From Quercus robur (lineage: Eukaryota; Streptophyta; Magnoliopsida; Fagales; Fagaceae), in assembly GCF_932294415.1 (NCBI RefSeq), contig NC_065541.1, positions 55,282,290-55,346,289 of the forward strand: 64,000 nucleotides of DNA. Reading direction: 5' to 3'. The position numbers were made by a program, and so were the translations under genes. Each line of letters begins with the position of its first letter. The stretch's first letter is position 1. Shown piece after piece: positions 37,003 through 49,903 of the stretch. The notes under the pieces were generated by a model. It was not told the origin of the DNA, did not search any database, and saw nothing but the letters and a program-made list of their open reading frames with translations.

Positions 37003-37980
37003 GGGAATTGTTAACCAATGCCCTTTGGAACTATTTTTAGAAACATTTTATTGAGAGAATGATAAAATAATAAATATTGTTAATAGTTTTTTATATTTCT
37101 CATAAAAATTTTGTCAAAACTTTCTAATATAGTTTATTAACAAGAGTTCGGCTAATGTATGCTCTAAGAGCATACATTAATCATCTATTTTAAGAAAGTT
37201 TTTATAGAGAATTGAAAAAATTGTCAAAATAGTAAATCACTTTTTCATTTTTTTCATAAAAAAGTTTCATAAAATAATTTATTAATATATGCCTTAAGGA
37301 CACACGTTAATAAAACCCTATGAACAATTGTGCTAAGTGCATTAACATGACCCTTGATTAAAACTTGAACAACAATTTTTCAATTTAAGGAAGATCTTCA
37401 ATGCCCATTGAAAGAATTGGAAACAACAAATAAATGCCTAGAAATTATCATCATTAATTGTAGAGGAAGAAGTGTATGATGCACCTAAATAACGTGGAAG
37501 AACTCAGACACAAGAGCGCAGCTGCGCAAGTAGTCGCATCTCCAACAATTGTACTATGCGGACTGCGGGGCATGAGCGTGTCACCTAAATGAAACTAGTG
37601 TGTTAGGTTTTTGAGTGCATGTGAGACACGCAAGGGTTTTTCTAGAGCAGGAAGCAAAGCGTGCAACTACAAGGACGCCCATGATTGGGACTAAGACTAT
37701 GTATGAGGGTGTGTAAGACATTAAGGCAACAATTTTGAGAAGACCTGGATGCAAATCTGAGTCAAGTATTGTGGATCTAAATCTCAGGTGTGCAAAAGTG
37801 ACGACAAAGGTATATTAAAGGGTCATGTTAATGGATACCATAATAGGAAATTTTGACACAATTTTCATTAGAAATATAAAAAGTTGTCAACAATGATTAT
37901 TGTTTTATCATTTTTCTAATAAAATGTTTCTAAAAATTACTCCTAAACCAATGCCCTTAAGGCATTGGTTAACATTTCCC
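37003..37980. mobile_element. Foldback element with about 130-bp inverted ends
   Basis: The left end GGGAATTGTTAACCAATGCC continues into TTTTTAGAAACATTTTATT and GATAAAATAATAA. The complement of the right end reads GGGAAATGTTAACCAATGCC, then TTTTTAGAAACATTTTATT and GATAAAACAATAA. The interior has no transposase. Part of it (37146-37318) is a separate MITE, and 37440-37830 is GC-richer sequence of unknown origin. A small hairpin CCAATGCC/GGCATTGG lies near the right end (37949-37969). The target duplication is unclear. Its right end is within a few bases of the left breakpoint of the segmental duplication. Confidence 0.7.
37146..37318. mobile_element. GGGTYCGGTTA-type MITE, copy 1 (nested)
   Basis: Begins GTTCGGCTAATGTATGC and ends CACACGTTAATAAAACCC. 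The middle has GAATTGAAAAAATTGTCAA and related A/T-rich inverted parts. It shares structure with the copies at 46749, 60643 and 62079. Confidence 0.6.
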
Positions 37981-38689
37981 TATATGAAAATATAAATAAG
38001 AAAATAAAAAGATTTAGAAAGAGAGAAAACATAAGCAAGAAGATAATTAACTCGGTCCAGCTTAATGGCTTACGTTCATAGCAAAAATCCCTCAACAACT
38101 GCATCTTGCAATTTAGAAATTCATGTGTATATTGAAAATCCTAAAATTAAAGTAGCCCTTGGTAGTACATAATATTAATGTTACAAAATCATAATTTATA
38201 TGGTAATGAAAATATTCTAATATATTTAATAGATTACATATTTATGATAATATTATAATATATTATGAGGACTACTTATTTCCTGCTAAATCCACTACTA
38301 ATAAATTTGGTTGAAATTTTTAATGTGATCTACAACTCTCAAATTAACAAATGGTGTGACATTAGTTTTCACCACTTGGACTTTCGTAAGATAAATTCCA
38401 TGGACCTTCAAACTAGTTCTCCTAAATTGTTTAACAAGGAAAGTTATCTTAGTATCCTTTAAATTATCCTCAAAGAATCAATATTCTTTGCTTTGGCAGC
38501 TTTCAAGGCCATGGACTTGTTCCTAATGGTTTGAGGGAGGGTAAGCTCACATGTTTGCAAGAAACCAACTATTCCTCAACTTTGATAGCGTCTAGGTCCT
38601 TACTTTATTCTACGGCAGTAAACTTAGCACGAAAACTCTCAAGTAAAGATTAACTTCCTAACAATTTTAGTTCATCAATCTTTTCTCCT

Positions 38690-38935
38690 AAGTTAAAAGG
38701 TGGAATTAACTATGTCATTCAGCAAGGCATAATTCGTTAAAGGTCCCACATCCTCACCAGTCAGAGTCTTTTCAAACCGAAATGTTAGCATTTGCAGTTT
38801 CGAAACTTTCATAGCTTTGGTACCATCATGGGTGGTCTCTAGTATGGTCCAAACTTCCTTAGCATTTGCATTCAACCCTTCGCTATTTAAGTTAGCAACA
38901 GCTACACATTCAAGGGACCATTGATCATTAGGGGT
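38690..38935 (-). mobile_element. Fossil Ty1/copia-type gag fragment
   Basis: The minus-strand translation shows NANAKEVWTILETTHDGT and KVSKLQMLTFRFE, matching the plant copia gag (UBN2-type) domain. It is a short broken remnant; no LTRs or pol could be tied to it. Confidence 0.6.
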
Positions 38936-39322
38936 TTCAGGTCAAGTCCAGCTTCTCTCAACATAAAGCTAGACTTCCTCATCGATGGACTTAAAGGAAC
39001 ACTCCGATGTGCATATTCCAGTATGCATAATTATTACCATCCAAGTGCAGCAAGAAATCTTAAAATTATTGAAAAAGGAACTTCTTTTGACCCCTATTTA
39101 TATTATGCAGCGGATTACCAAATTATATTAGTCAAACAATTATGTAAATCTAATTAGAATAGGGTAATTACCATGAGCATTAAATATCACAACATGATAA
39201 GTAATAAAAAGTAAAGCAATCAACACAATATATGGTAATGAAATGGAAGATCGAGGGATGTATTTAAAGAAAAACCCATTGAAAGGGTTCCTTAACCCCA
39301 AGAGGGAATTCATTAAATAGAA

Positions 39323-40788
39323 GGCGAAAAACACATTTTAGTCTCTACATTTTCAAGCGATTCTCATTTTAGTCCCTACATTTTATTTTTACTGCTTTTA
39401 GTCCCTATCTTGAAAAACGCTTCTCGTTTTGGTCCCTGCCGTTACATCAGAGACGGAAAATGTACACGTGGCAAACGGCAGAATTAAAAAATATTAAAAA
39501 TATTTTATTTTATTTTATTTTATTTTATTTTAAAATAAAATAAAATTTTAGTTATCAATAATTTTAAAATAAAAATATTAAAAATTTTAGTTAAAAATAT
39601 TTGTTCTTCATGTTCTTCCCCCAAGAACATGATTGCCCAGAAATTTTAGTTAACAACGATCCGAAAAAAAAGAAAAGAAAAAAAAGAAGAACAACTGACA
39701 ACACCATTAGCCAAATGCATATCAATATTGCTCAACGAAAAAAAAAATTAGCTTCCAAAATCCACACCATAAACCCCCAAATCACTTCACACTAAACCAT
39801 GAACACAAAAAATTCCAGAAACCCAATTCATTTGAATGACACAAGCCTTCTATATCACCCACCCACCAAACTCAAAAACCCAATTTCCTTTTGGTTTACT
39901 GACATTTCCTGAGCTTTCTCGGCAACCAAACACCCAATAATGAACATAAAGAAAAATGAAAGAAAACCCACAAAAGAAAATTCGAAGGGGAATTTGATGA
40001 AAGCTTAAGAACCTTGAAGAATTTGCCAGAGTAGTGACGGATATGAAATCTCTTCCATGTCGTTGAATCTTCTTCTTCTGCCATTGTTGCTCTTGTTGTT
40101 GTTTGTGAAGAGGGAATTGTTGAAGATTCGTAAGGGAGCAAGTGGTAGCGAAATGATGGGTCGTTTTCGACCTCTGCTCTAAGTTCATCCCATTCGAAGT
40201 CCTTGGAGAAGTACTCTGCCTCTGCTGCCTCCATTTTTTTTTTCTACTTCTCCCCCTGTTTTTCAGAAAGCTACCCCTTTTTATATTCTCATTAAGTTAG
40301 TATTATTTAGTTTAAAATTTTATTTTTCCAAAAATATAAATTAAGGACAAATGTTTGAAATTTTTTTTCGGATCGTTGTTAGTTGATTATGTTAGAGTAT
40401 CTGAGTTTGATCATGGTTTTGTATATGTTTTTGCTTGTTTGGATACTAAGAAAATTAAATAAAAGAGAAAAAAAATCTTGAATTTTTGGGCAATCATGTT
40501 CTTGGGGGAAGAACACAAAGAACAAATATTTTTAACTAAAATTTTTAATATTTTTATTTTAAAATTATTGGTAACTAAAATTTTATTTTATTTTAAAATA
40601 AAATAAAATATTTTTAATATTTTTTAATTCTGCCGTTTGCCACGTGTATATTTTCTGTCTCTGATGTAATGGTAGGGACCAAAACGATAAGCATTTTTCA
40701 AGATAGGGAATAAAAACGGTAAAAATAAAATGTAAGGACTAAAATGAGAATCACTTAAAAATGTAAGGATTAAAATGTGTTTTTCGCC
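39323..40788. mobile_element. Pack-MULE (Mutator-like, 1,466 bp) carrying a host gene fragment
   Basis: Long terminal inverted repeats of about 310-320 bp: left 39323-39645, right 40480-40788, both beginning GGCGAAAAACACATTTTA from the outside. They show about 90-95% match by eye, including the shared TCTGATGTAA/TTACATCAGA and CACGTG motifs. An exact 9-bp target duplication TAAATAGAA flanks it (39314-39322 and 40789-40797), the hallmark of Mutator-like elements. The interior, about 39650-40480, has no transposase but holds a captured exon of a tRNA methyltransferase-like gene on the minus strand. Confidence 0.9.
40013..40234 (-). pseudogene. Captured first exon of a METTL2/6/8-like (tRNA m3C) methyltransferase
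   Basis: A 74-codon open stretch from an ATG at 40234 to an AAG|GTTCTT splice donor at 40013/40012. The N-terminus (EAEYFSKDFEWDELRAEVE) and the end (TWKRFHIRHYSGKFFK) match what I recall as the conserved N-terminal region of plant METTL2/6/8-type proteins, where W-x-x-F-H-x-R-H-x-x-G-K-F-F-K precedes the SAM-binding domain. Past the donor the sequence reads like intron DNA, and upstream of the ATG is a pyrimidine-rich stretch that may be the parent's 5' leader. So genomic DNA, not cDNA, was captured. The methyltransferase domain is absent. It is enclosed in the Pack-MULE; whether it is transcribed is unknown. Confidence 0.75.
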
Positions 40789-43700
40789 TAAATAGAATGA
40801 AAGTTAACCATCTAGAATAGACCCTTGTTACTAAACTTTACCCTGTAGAAAATTTATTGACATGGCCCCACTATATCAGCTTCAAGCTGCTTTGACTTTT
40901 CTATTTTGAAAACATTCAACAAACTACGTTCATCACTTTAAGGACCACCCTGAAGATTTTTGCATTCCTGCAATAATTTTGGAATGGCTCTATGATTTCA
41001 GCTCTAATCCACTCCATGTCAACTAAAACACCGTATTAATTCTTCTTTTAGCCTTTTGAACTCATGGGTTGGTTGATTTTGGGGTTTAGTTTTTCTTTAT
41101 TCAGTGTACGACAATCCTCCAAGAACACTTATTAAGTTGACAACCGACTTATTTGAAACATGTTAGAATCAAGTTTTTTGATTCTCAATCAAGCAAGCAG
41201 CCGTCGAGAAGTGTAGAGACCCTTGGTTTTAATAGAGCGAGTTGCTATATATGAAAGTCTGACGAAACCAATGCTTCCATCCTTCAAGGGGCAATCGAAA
41301 TTATAGATTTCTTTTCTTCTTTGAGTTGTTTTTTAGACACTTGATCATGAACTTATGATGATGCACTACAAACTCAATCGAGTTACAATATCATGAAATT
41401 TGTCAACTTAAAACCTAATTATATATAAATATTTTTTTGTTGAAATTTCTTATGCATTACATACTACAGTGTTGGCAGATACACATGGGATGCTCCTGTA
41501 CGGCTGTACGTACACATGATTTGTGTGAGATTAATTTCATGACTTTTTAATTTTTTCTTTTTCTTTTTCTTTTTCTTTTTCTTTTTATGAATATGAAATC
41601 ATGAGTCCGTACAAAGGTGGCTTTGAATTTTATTTAATCATACAGATGAACCGGCGTGCATGTTCATCCCCGGTTCCCGCTGTTTTATTCTTTCGTTGTC
41701 CGCAAGTTGCACCATATAAAAAATTGATTATTTTAAAGCTGTAGTGAACAGGTCAATGAGAGTGACCAAGCAGAGGTTAGTACGAACTGCCAACTGCTAG
41801 CTCAATCTTCAGTTCTTTACCAACCATAGAATAAAGTATCGCTTTGCACTTGTTTTCTTGAGCTGAAGTAACCAAAAAAAAAAAAAAATGATTTTAACTT
41901 TGCTCTTCAGAAAACCAAAATAATTCGTCTGCTTCATTTTAAAATTACAGTAGTAGATAATCTGATAATGCACAATGAACTCAAGGATTCAAAATTTAAG
42001 GGTGTGGAAAATAAAAAGTTCCAGTTCATGAAAAGTTTTAAGAGTTTTCTTGAATGTAAAACTAAAAGTGAAAAACCGAAGGACCATTCCTGCTCCTGCC
42101 TTTTAAATTTTTCGATATTAAAGTCAATGAAAATATCTTAAAGTTGGGTCTATACGAAGTAGGTGTAAAAGTGTTGCATAATTTGTTGTATGTGATTTTA
42201 AATTAGATAAGTCACCGGCTCTCATTGCCAGTACAGCCCGTACCTTGAATTATTCAACTAGTTAATACTTAAGCCTCCAAAAAGTTAAGAAGAAAACAAC
42301 AACCTTTCCACCTTTTATATATCCATTTTTTTATGTTAAAGCATGTTGATTAGGTTGATATTTATACAGATGTGATATGAATCAAGATTGTTATATTTCT
42401 ATTTGGATAATGACGCTTTTTTTGTTGTATTTGTAGTCATTATATACAAAGGTCAATGTCATGTACACACTACGTAGTCATTAATTTTTAGTATACTAAA
42501 AATTAAGCAATGATCTCACTTCATATATACTACTAAATAATATGGACGGTTGCACATAATCTACAACATGATTTAACAATATCTTCCTTTCTGCAAATTG
42601 TTTCTAAAATAATCTAGTTTTAGGAATGATAGTATATAATTAAGCAACCATGACGAAAATGATTTTGAAAAGTGTGTTAGCAGGGTTCTTTTTAAGACTA
42701 TGCTTATCTTAACATAGGTTGTTTTTATAAGGAAACAAGTTGTAATTAAGATTATAAGTTTCATAGGGGACGGATCATGAACATGACTTCTCCTAAGTCA
42801 AAACCAATCCAGTTGCTATAAAGTATAGAATGGTGTCCTTAGACCCAAAGAAATTTCTTAAAATAAAAATAGCTAGAATGGCGCTAATGAAAAATTTGGT
42901 GATGCATTTGATAAAATTGTCGACACTTTAAGACTTTTTAAGTCCATTTAACAAGCACCATTTTCGCGTGAGGTTGAGGGTTTCAATATTTTTCTGCCAG
43001 GATTGGTCTGGATAACCACTAAACTTTTGACATGATCTGATTTTTTTGCCTTTTCTTTTTCTAATTTCGATGTTAATAGTAAAGAATAAGTTATAATAGT
43101 TCATGACTTCATGGAACCCCTGCGACTTGCAAGGCGGCTTATAATAGTTCTAATGATGTTATAAGTTACAAGTTATAACCAATAACTGAGTCTACCAAAG
43201 CTGCTGCTTAGCTCTTATCATGAATAATTAATAAAAGATGAGGAAAAAATTAAAGAAAGTGAGAAAAACGTACGAGAAGATATCTCCTAATTGTTTATAT
43301 GTGTATAAAACAAAAGTATGACACCAACCGATAAGGGCTTCAACCATCAAACCCCAAATTTTTATATTTGAATACATTTGTTTTATACCTACTCTTTTGT
43401 TTTTAGTGTTCCTAACAGACTAGGAAGATGCCAATATTTGGATTGAGTTGGTCATTTTCAAAATCTATCTGAGAACAAAGACCATGACAAGCATTATAAC
43501 ACATAAATCTTGTAGATTCATCTTATTTGATTGGAAAGAGTTTTATTAATTGTTTATTAAAATTATTTAAAAGTTAAAATATTTACAAATAGAAAACATG
43601 TTTTTAATTGAGTTTTATTTACTTGAAGCATAGTACCTATCTAAAATAAGCATGTAGTAATTTAAATTTAAAAAAAAAAAAAAAAATTGTTGCTCCAAAA

Positions 43701-44633
43701 CTCTTCAAAAGAGTAGTTATCAAGGCAAGCCTGGTCCAGTTCCTCTTTATTTTACAAACCATTTATTTCGTTTATTTCACTGTTCAAATTTTTTTATATC
43801 ATTCAAAATTTTAATTTAAATAACAGACTATACACCTCTAAATTTGTAAAATCTAATCTAAATAATGAAATGGAGAAAATTTGATTGGAGAGGACAAGTT
43901 GTAAAGGCAAACCAGATCTAGTTCACATATACCTTTGGTAACATGTTGTTTTACTGGGCAATGGGCGCATTATGAACAAAAGCTCTCGAGGCACACATAT
44001 ACATTAATTTCCACAGATTAAACCTTTATACAGCTTGCTTATTCGAGATTTTGGGGTATTCTTTGAGGTTTAATTTTTAGTTCAGTATCAAAAAGTTGGA
44101 ATGAGCTTCTCTGTTGACATGCAAGATATAATGGCTAGACATACAAGGGCCACAACTCTCTGCAAAATTGGGGCTTCCACAAAAGCTCTCGCCCACTTAT
44201 AGGTTATATTTTGGGCTACTCGCCTGTGTCTTGAGTTCTGGTCACTAGGCTTATTTTGGTTTTTTTTTATTATGGGCATTAACATTAGTTGTCTCTCCTA
44301 ATTTTAGATATGCATGTTGATGTTTGTCATGACATGAGTATGATTTTTTGTCCCTTTTCTCCTATATTGATATGACATTTATTGTTGAATGAAATTCAAC
44401 TCATCGAGATTTTGAGAACTTAATTTATTAGGACGTAAGAGAGAACGATAAATAAACAAACAAATGTTAAAACACATTTTAACCTGTTTGTGAATTCCGT
44501 AGTTTTCGATAGCTTATTTACATTTTATCTATCAAAATATATAATTTTCGATAGTTTTTATGTTTAATATGTGATAAAAAGTTAAAAACTAGCTTTTAGA
44601 AGGAAAAAAAAAAGTTTTTATAATAATTATTAT

Positions 44634-45305
44634 TGTAAGGACACGATTCGTAACGACCCGTAACAATGTTGGGTTCACACGTAAAAAGGCCCAAACAATA
44701 TCATTTGTAGAGCGTGGGTTTGAAAGGTTAGGTCTTGATTACCAAATGGTGGGTTTTTCGTGGTATTTATACATGGTTAAGTCATTTTCGCCCTAGGAGT
44801 ATTTCTCCTGGAAGCGGGCTGGGAGGCTCTGGTTTTTGGCCATTTTTCCCCGCCCCTGCTATGAATTGCTTACTTTTCCTTTTATACTAGCCTGTGTTTT
44901 TTATCCTTCGTCCACGTGTAGGATCGACATTTCAAGACTGATACTTGTCCCATTAGCCCATACCCAGAGTGGTTGGAGGTGGTTGTAAAAGCTAAAGGGT
45001 ATGGTTCTGCCAAGTGCAGAGTATTGAATGGCAGTAAGGGCAATTTTTCCTGGTCGTTATACTTTCCAGCGTATCCTTCTCTATTGACCCAGATATTTTA
45101 GATTCTTTTCCAAGTTGGTCTTATACCGCTTTTGCCCTTCTTTCCGGTGAGACCTCGGACATGCCGAGGACTGAATCGCCCTCGGCTGTATCCTAAGGCT
45201 ATTTCGTACTTTGTATTGCCGAGCATGGACCATAACCTTCCTCGGCTTGGGCCTTTAGACCCCAACGAATAAATGGACCTAGCCCACGAATTATTGGGCC
45301 CCACA
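44634..45305. mobile_element. Solo LTR (672 bp) in duplication copy A
   Basis: Plus-strand ends TGTAAGGACACG and GGGCCCCACA (TG...CA) with a perfect 5-bp target duplication ATTAT (44629-44633 and 45306-45310). Copy B lacks it. A TATA-like TATTTATACA lies near 44764. No internal coding region. Family not assigned; strand uncertain. Confidence 0.88.
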
Positions 45306-46748
45306 ATTATTATTATATATATTTTAAAAAAGAGCTAAGATAAAAAGCTTCTTTCTTCTTTTTGTGGCCCTACTAGGTATTGGTTCTCAATAAATTTTAG
45401 AGATAGATAACGGTTTTGAACCACATGGAGCTTCACAAAAAAAATATTATTACCAGGTCATCACTTGAACTCCATTATATTCTTGTTGCTTAATTTGTAG
45501 TATTATTTTGTTTCCCTTGAGCAACTAATTGAAATTCCCTCTCCTCAATTGCACATAGTAGTGGCACTATGTGTGTGATTGAGAGTGCTTGAAATTTATT
45601 TATATTTATTAATTTGCATTATCCTATTTTGTGTAATATTATTTATTATAATTATTTTGTTAAAGTACTCTTGGCAATACCAAATCCACTCTATAAGACC
45701 TATTTAAGCTTGGGAGATATATATATATATATATATATATTTAAAATCATAGTTTTCAAAACATAGATTATATCATGAATCAATTCGATTCATATAAAAA
45801 TGTTAGAAATTCATTAATATATACTATTTTATTATGTTCAACCAAATAGTCTAATAATTTTGTATTAAAACAAGTTTACCAATTTGTTGGAATCGTCTTC
45901 TCCATTTGTTTTGAAATAAGAAAATAAAAAGATTTAGAAAGAGAGAAAACATAAGCAAGAAAATAATTAACTTGGTCCAGCTTGATGACTTACGTTCATA
46001 GCAGAAATCCCTCAACAGCCGCATCGTGCAATTTAGAAATTCGTGCGTATATTGAAAATCCTAAAATTAAAGTAGCCCGTAGTAGTACATAATATTAATG
46101 TTACAAAATCATAATTTATATAGTAATGAAAATATTCTAATATATTTAATAGATTACATATTTATGATAATATTATAATATATTATGAGGACTACTTATT
46201 TCCTGCTAAATCCACTACTAATAAATTTGGTTGAAAATTTTAATGTGATCTACAACTCTCAAGTTAACAAATGGTGTGACATTAGTTTTCACCACTTGGA
46301 TTTTCGTAAGAAGAATTCCATGGACCTTCAAACTAGTTCTCCTAAATTGTTTAACAAGGAAAGTTATCTTAGTATCCTCTAAATTTATCCTCAAAGTTCT
46401 TTACCAACCATAGAATAAAAGAAGTGACTAAAGCTTTGTATTTGTTCTCTTGAGCTGAAGTAATGAGAAAACCAAAATAAATCGTTTGCTTCATTTTAAA
46501 ATTACAGTAGTAGATAATCTGGTAATGCATAATGAACTCAAGGATTCAAAATTTAAGGATGGAAAATAAAATGCTCCAGTTCATGAAAAGTTTTAAGATT
46601 TTTCTTGAATGTAAAACTAAAAAAAGTAAAAAACCGAATGACCACTCCTGCTCCTGCCTTCTGAATTTTTCGCTTTTAAAGTCAATAAAAATATCTTAAA
46701 GTTGGGAGTTGGGACTAAAAGTAGGTGTAAAAGTGTTGCATAATTTTA

Positions 46749-46888
46749 GGGTCCGGTTAATGTGTGTCCTAAAGACACACATTAAATTTTTTATTTTTGG
46801 AAACTTTTTTTTAAAATTAAAAAAATTGTCATTACTTTTTCAATTTTCGAGAAAATTTTTTCCCTAAGAGCACACATTAGTAAAATTC
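46749..46888. mobile_element. GGGTYCGGTTA-type MITE, copy 2, with empty site in copy A
   Basis: Starts GGGTCCGGTTAATGTGTGTC and ends CACACATTAGTAAAATTC. Copy A at about 42180-42190 reads straight through (GCATAATTTGTTGTATG), so this is a true insertion after the duplication. Confidence 0.8.
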
Positions 46889-49250
46889 TTGTTGTATTTG
46901 ATTTTAAATTAGATAAGTCACTCGCTCTCACTGTCTGTACAGCCCGTACCTTGAATTATTCAACTTATTACGATACTTATTAGCCTCCACAAAGTTGAAA
47001 AGAAAACAACAACCTTCCCACCTTTTATATATCCATTTTTTTTATATTAAAGCACGTTGATATTTATACAGATGTGATATGAATCAAGATTGTTATATTT
47101 TTATTGGGATAATGACGCTTTTTTTTTTGTTGTACATGTATGTAGTCATTATATACATAGGTCAATTGTCATACACACTACAAAAAAGTAAGCACTGATC
47201 TCACTTCATATGTACTGCTAAATAATATGGACAGTTGTACATAGTCTAAAACATAATTTAACAATATCTTCCTATCAGCAAATTGTTTCTAAAATAATCT
47301 AGTTTTAGGAATGATAATATATAATTAAGCAGCCATGACGAAAATGATTTTGAAAAGTGTGTTAGCAGGGTTCTTTTTAAGACTTTGCTTATCTTAACAT
47401 AGGTTGTTTTTATAAGGAAACAAGTTGTAATAAAGTATAGAATGGTGTCCTTAGACCCAAAAAAATTTCTTAAAATAAAAATAGCTAGAATGGCGCTAAT
47501 GAAAAATTTGGTGATGCATTTGAAAAAATTGTCGACACTTTAAGACTTTTTAAGTCCGTTTAACAAGCACCATTTTTGTGTGAGGTTGAGGGTTTCAATA
47601 TTTTTCTGCCAGGATTGGTCTGGATAACCACTAAACTTTTGACATGATCTGAGTATCTTGGTTGACCAAGATACTCATAATGATTTTTTTGCCTTTTCTT
47701 TTTCTAATTTTGATGTTAATAGTAAAGAGTAAGTTATAATAGTTCATGACTTCATGTAACCCCTGCGACTTGCAGGGCGGCTTATAATAGTTCTAATGAT
47801 GTTATAAGTTACAAGTTATAACCAAAAACTGGTCTACCAAAGCTGCTGCTTAGCTCTTATCATGAATGATTAATAAAAGATGAGGACGAAATTAAAGAAA
47901 GTGATAGAAAAACGTTCGAGAAGATATCTCCTAAGTCCTAATTGTTTACTGTGTATAAAACAAAAGTATGACACCAACCGATAAGGGCTTGAACCATCAA
48001 ACCACAAATTTTTATGTTTGAATACATTTGTTTTATACCTACTCTCTTGTTTTTAGTGTTCCTAACAGACTAGGACGATGCCAATATTTGGATTGAGTTG
48101 GTAATGATTTTCAAAATCTATCTGAGAACAAAGACCATAACAAGCATTATAACACATAAATCCTGTAGATTCATCTTATTTGATTGGAAAGGGCTTTATT
48201 AATTGTTTATTAAAATATATTATTTAAAAGTTCAAATATTTACAAATAGAAAACATGTTTCTAATTTTGAGTTTTATTTACTCGAAGCATAGTACCCATC
48301 TAACATAAGCATGTAGTAATTTAAATTAAAAAAATAAATAAAAAATTGTTGCTCCAAAACTCTTCAAAAAGAGTAGTTGTCAAGGTAAGCCTAGTCCAGT
48401 TCCTCTTTATTTTACAAACCATTCATTTCATTTATTTCACGGTTCAAATTGTTTTATGTCATTTAAAATTTTAATTTACATAATAGACTATACACCTCTA
48501 AATTTGTAAAATCTAATTTGAATAATGAAATGGACAAATTTTGAATTTGGAGAGGACGAGTTGTAAAGGCAAACCAGATCTAGTTCACATATACCTTTGG
48601 TAACATGTTGTTTTACTGGGCAATGGGCATTACGAACAAAAGCTCTTGAGGCACACATATACATTAATTTTCACATATTAAACCTTTAAACAGCTTGCTT
48701 ATCCAAGATTTTGGGGTACTCTTTGAGGTTTAATTTTTAGTTCAGTATCAAAAAGTTGGAATGAGCTTCTCTGTTGATATGCAAGATAAAATGGCCTGAC
48801 ATACAAGGGCCACAGCTCTTTATAGAATTGGGGCTTCCATAAAAGCTCTCGCCCACTTATAGGTTATATTTTGGGCTACTCACCTGTGTCTCAAGTTCTG
48901 GTCACTAAGCTTATTTTGGTTCTTTTATTATGGGCATTAACATTACTTGTCTCTCCTAATTTTAGATATGCATGTTGATGTTTGTCATGACATGATTATG
49001 ATTTTTTGTCCCCTTTCTCCTATTGATATGACATTTATTGTTGAATGGAATTCAACTCATCAAGATTATGAGAACTTAATTTATTAGGATGTAAGAGAGA
49101 ATGATAAATGAACAAACAAATGTCAAACTACACTTTAACTTGTTGGGAAATTCCATAGTTTTCGATAGCTTATTTGTATTATATCTTTCAAAATATATAG
49201 TTTTTTTTTATAGTTTTTAAGTTTAATGTGTGATAAAAAGTTAAAAACTA

Positions 49251-49511
49251 CTCCCTCCGTCCCATTTTGTTTGTCCTATTTGAAAAGTCAAATTTTTTAA
49301 GGGAACATCATTTATTATCTTGTCTACCTTTTAAAAATGTATAAGTTTTCAAAACTACCCTTAAATAAATTTATCAAAAAATTAAATTATTAATAAAATA
49401 GGGGTATAATAGGAACATTAGTAAATTAATGACTTTTATTTCTAGAAACAGAACAATATTTTGGGACATCCCAAAATAGAATAGAGGACAAACAAAGTGA
49501 GACGGAGGGAG
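49251..49511. mobile_element. Stowaway (Tc1/mariner-type) MITE, 261 bp
   Basis: Inverted ends CTCCCTCCGTCCC and (complement of right end) CTCCCTCCGTCTC, flanked by the TA target duplication (49249-49250 and 49512-49513). Copy A has the uninterrupted AAAACTAGCTTTT. The end sequence is the canonical plant Stowaway type. Confidence 0.95.
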
Positions 49512-49903
49512 TAGCTTTAAAAAAAAAAAAAAAAAAAAAATTTAGAGAGGAAGATAAAAAGCTTCTTTTTTTCTTTTTGTGGCCCTACTAGGTATTGGTT
49601 CACAATAAATTTTAGAGATAAATCGAAAAAGGTTTTTAACTACATGAAGCTTTACAAAAAATATTATTACCAGGTTATCACTTGAACTTCATTATAGTTT
49701 TGTTGCTTTGTAGTATTATTTTGTTTTCCTTAAGCAACTAATTGAAATTCCCTCTCCTCAATTGCACATAGCAGTGGCACTGTGTGTGTGATTAAGAGTC
49801 CCTGAAATTTATTTATATTATTAATTTGCATTATTCTATTTTGTGTAATATTATTTATTATAATTACGTTATTAAATTGCTCTTGGCAATTCCAAATCCA
49901 CTC

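Larger units (their letters stand above)
38478..41810. other. 3.3-kb block present only in copy A
   Basis: The block lies between CCTCAAAG (A and B) and TTCTTTACC (A and B). The junction shows only AG microhomology and no target duplication, so loss from copy B is more likely than insertion into A. The block contains a copia gag remnant, a Pack-MULE and non-coding sequence, including a (CTTTTT)n run near 41553-41586. No intact gene. Confidence 0.65.
37987..45917. repeat. Segmental tandem duplication, copy A
   Basis: The sequence from about 37987 matches copy B from about 45918 (start ATAAGAAAATAAAAAGATTT). Matching blocks: 37987-38477 with 45918-46407, 41811-44633 with 46408-49545 (apart from insertions), and 45311-45917 with 49545-50903. 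The junction at about 45917 joins the unit's end (CCATTTGTTTTGAAATA) directly to its start, so the duplication is tandem and direct. Copy A alone contains a 3.3-kb block at 38478-41810 and the solo LTR at 44634. No gene is recognised in the shared sequence; a 65-codon frame near 38265 is preserved in B with changes but looks fortuitous. Confidence 0.85.

Noticed and set aside
38265-38462. 65-codon frame conserved in both duplication copies (also at 46185-46382)
   Set aside because: Conservation is explained by the DNA duplication itself. The sequence belongs to a dispersed repeat and shows replacement changes in about one in fifteen residues.
45098-45304. 68-codon minus-strand frame
   Set aside because: It lies inside the solo LTR at 44634-45305 and is not gene-like.
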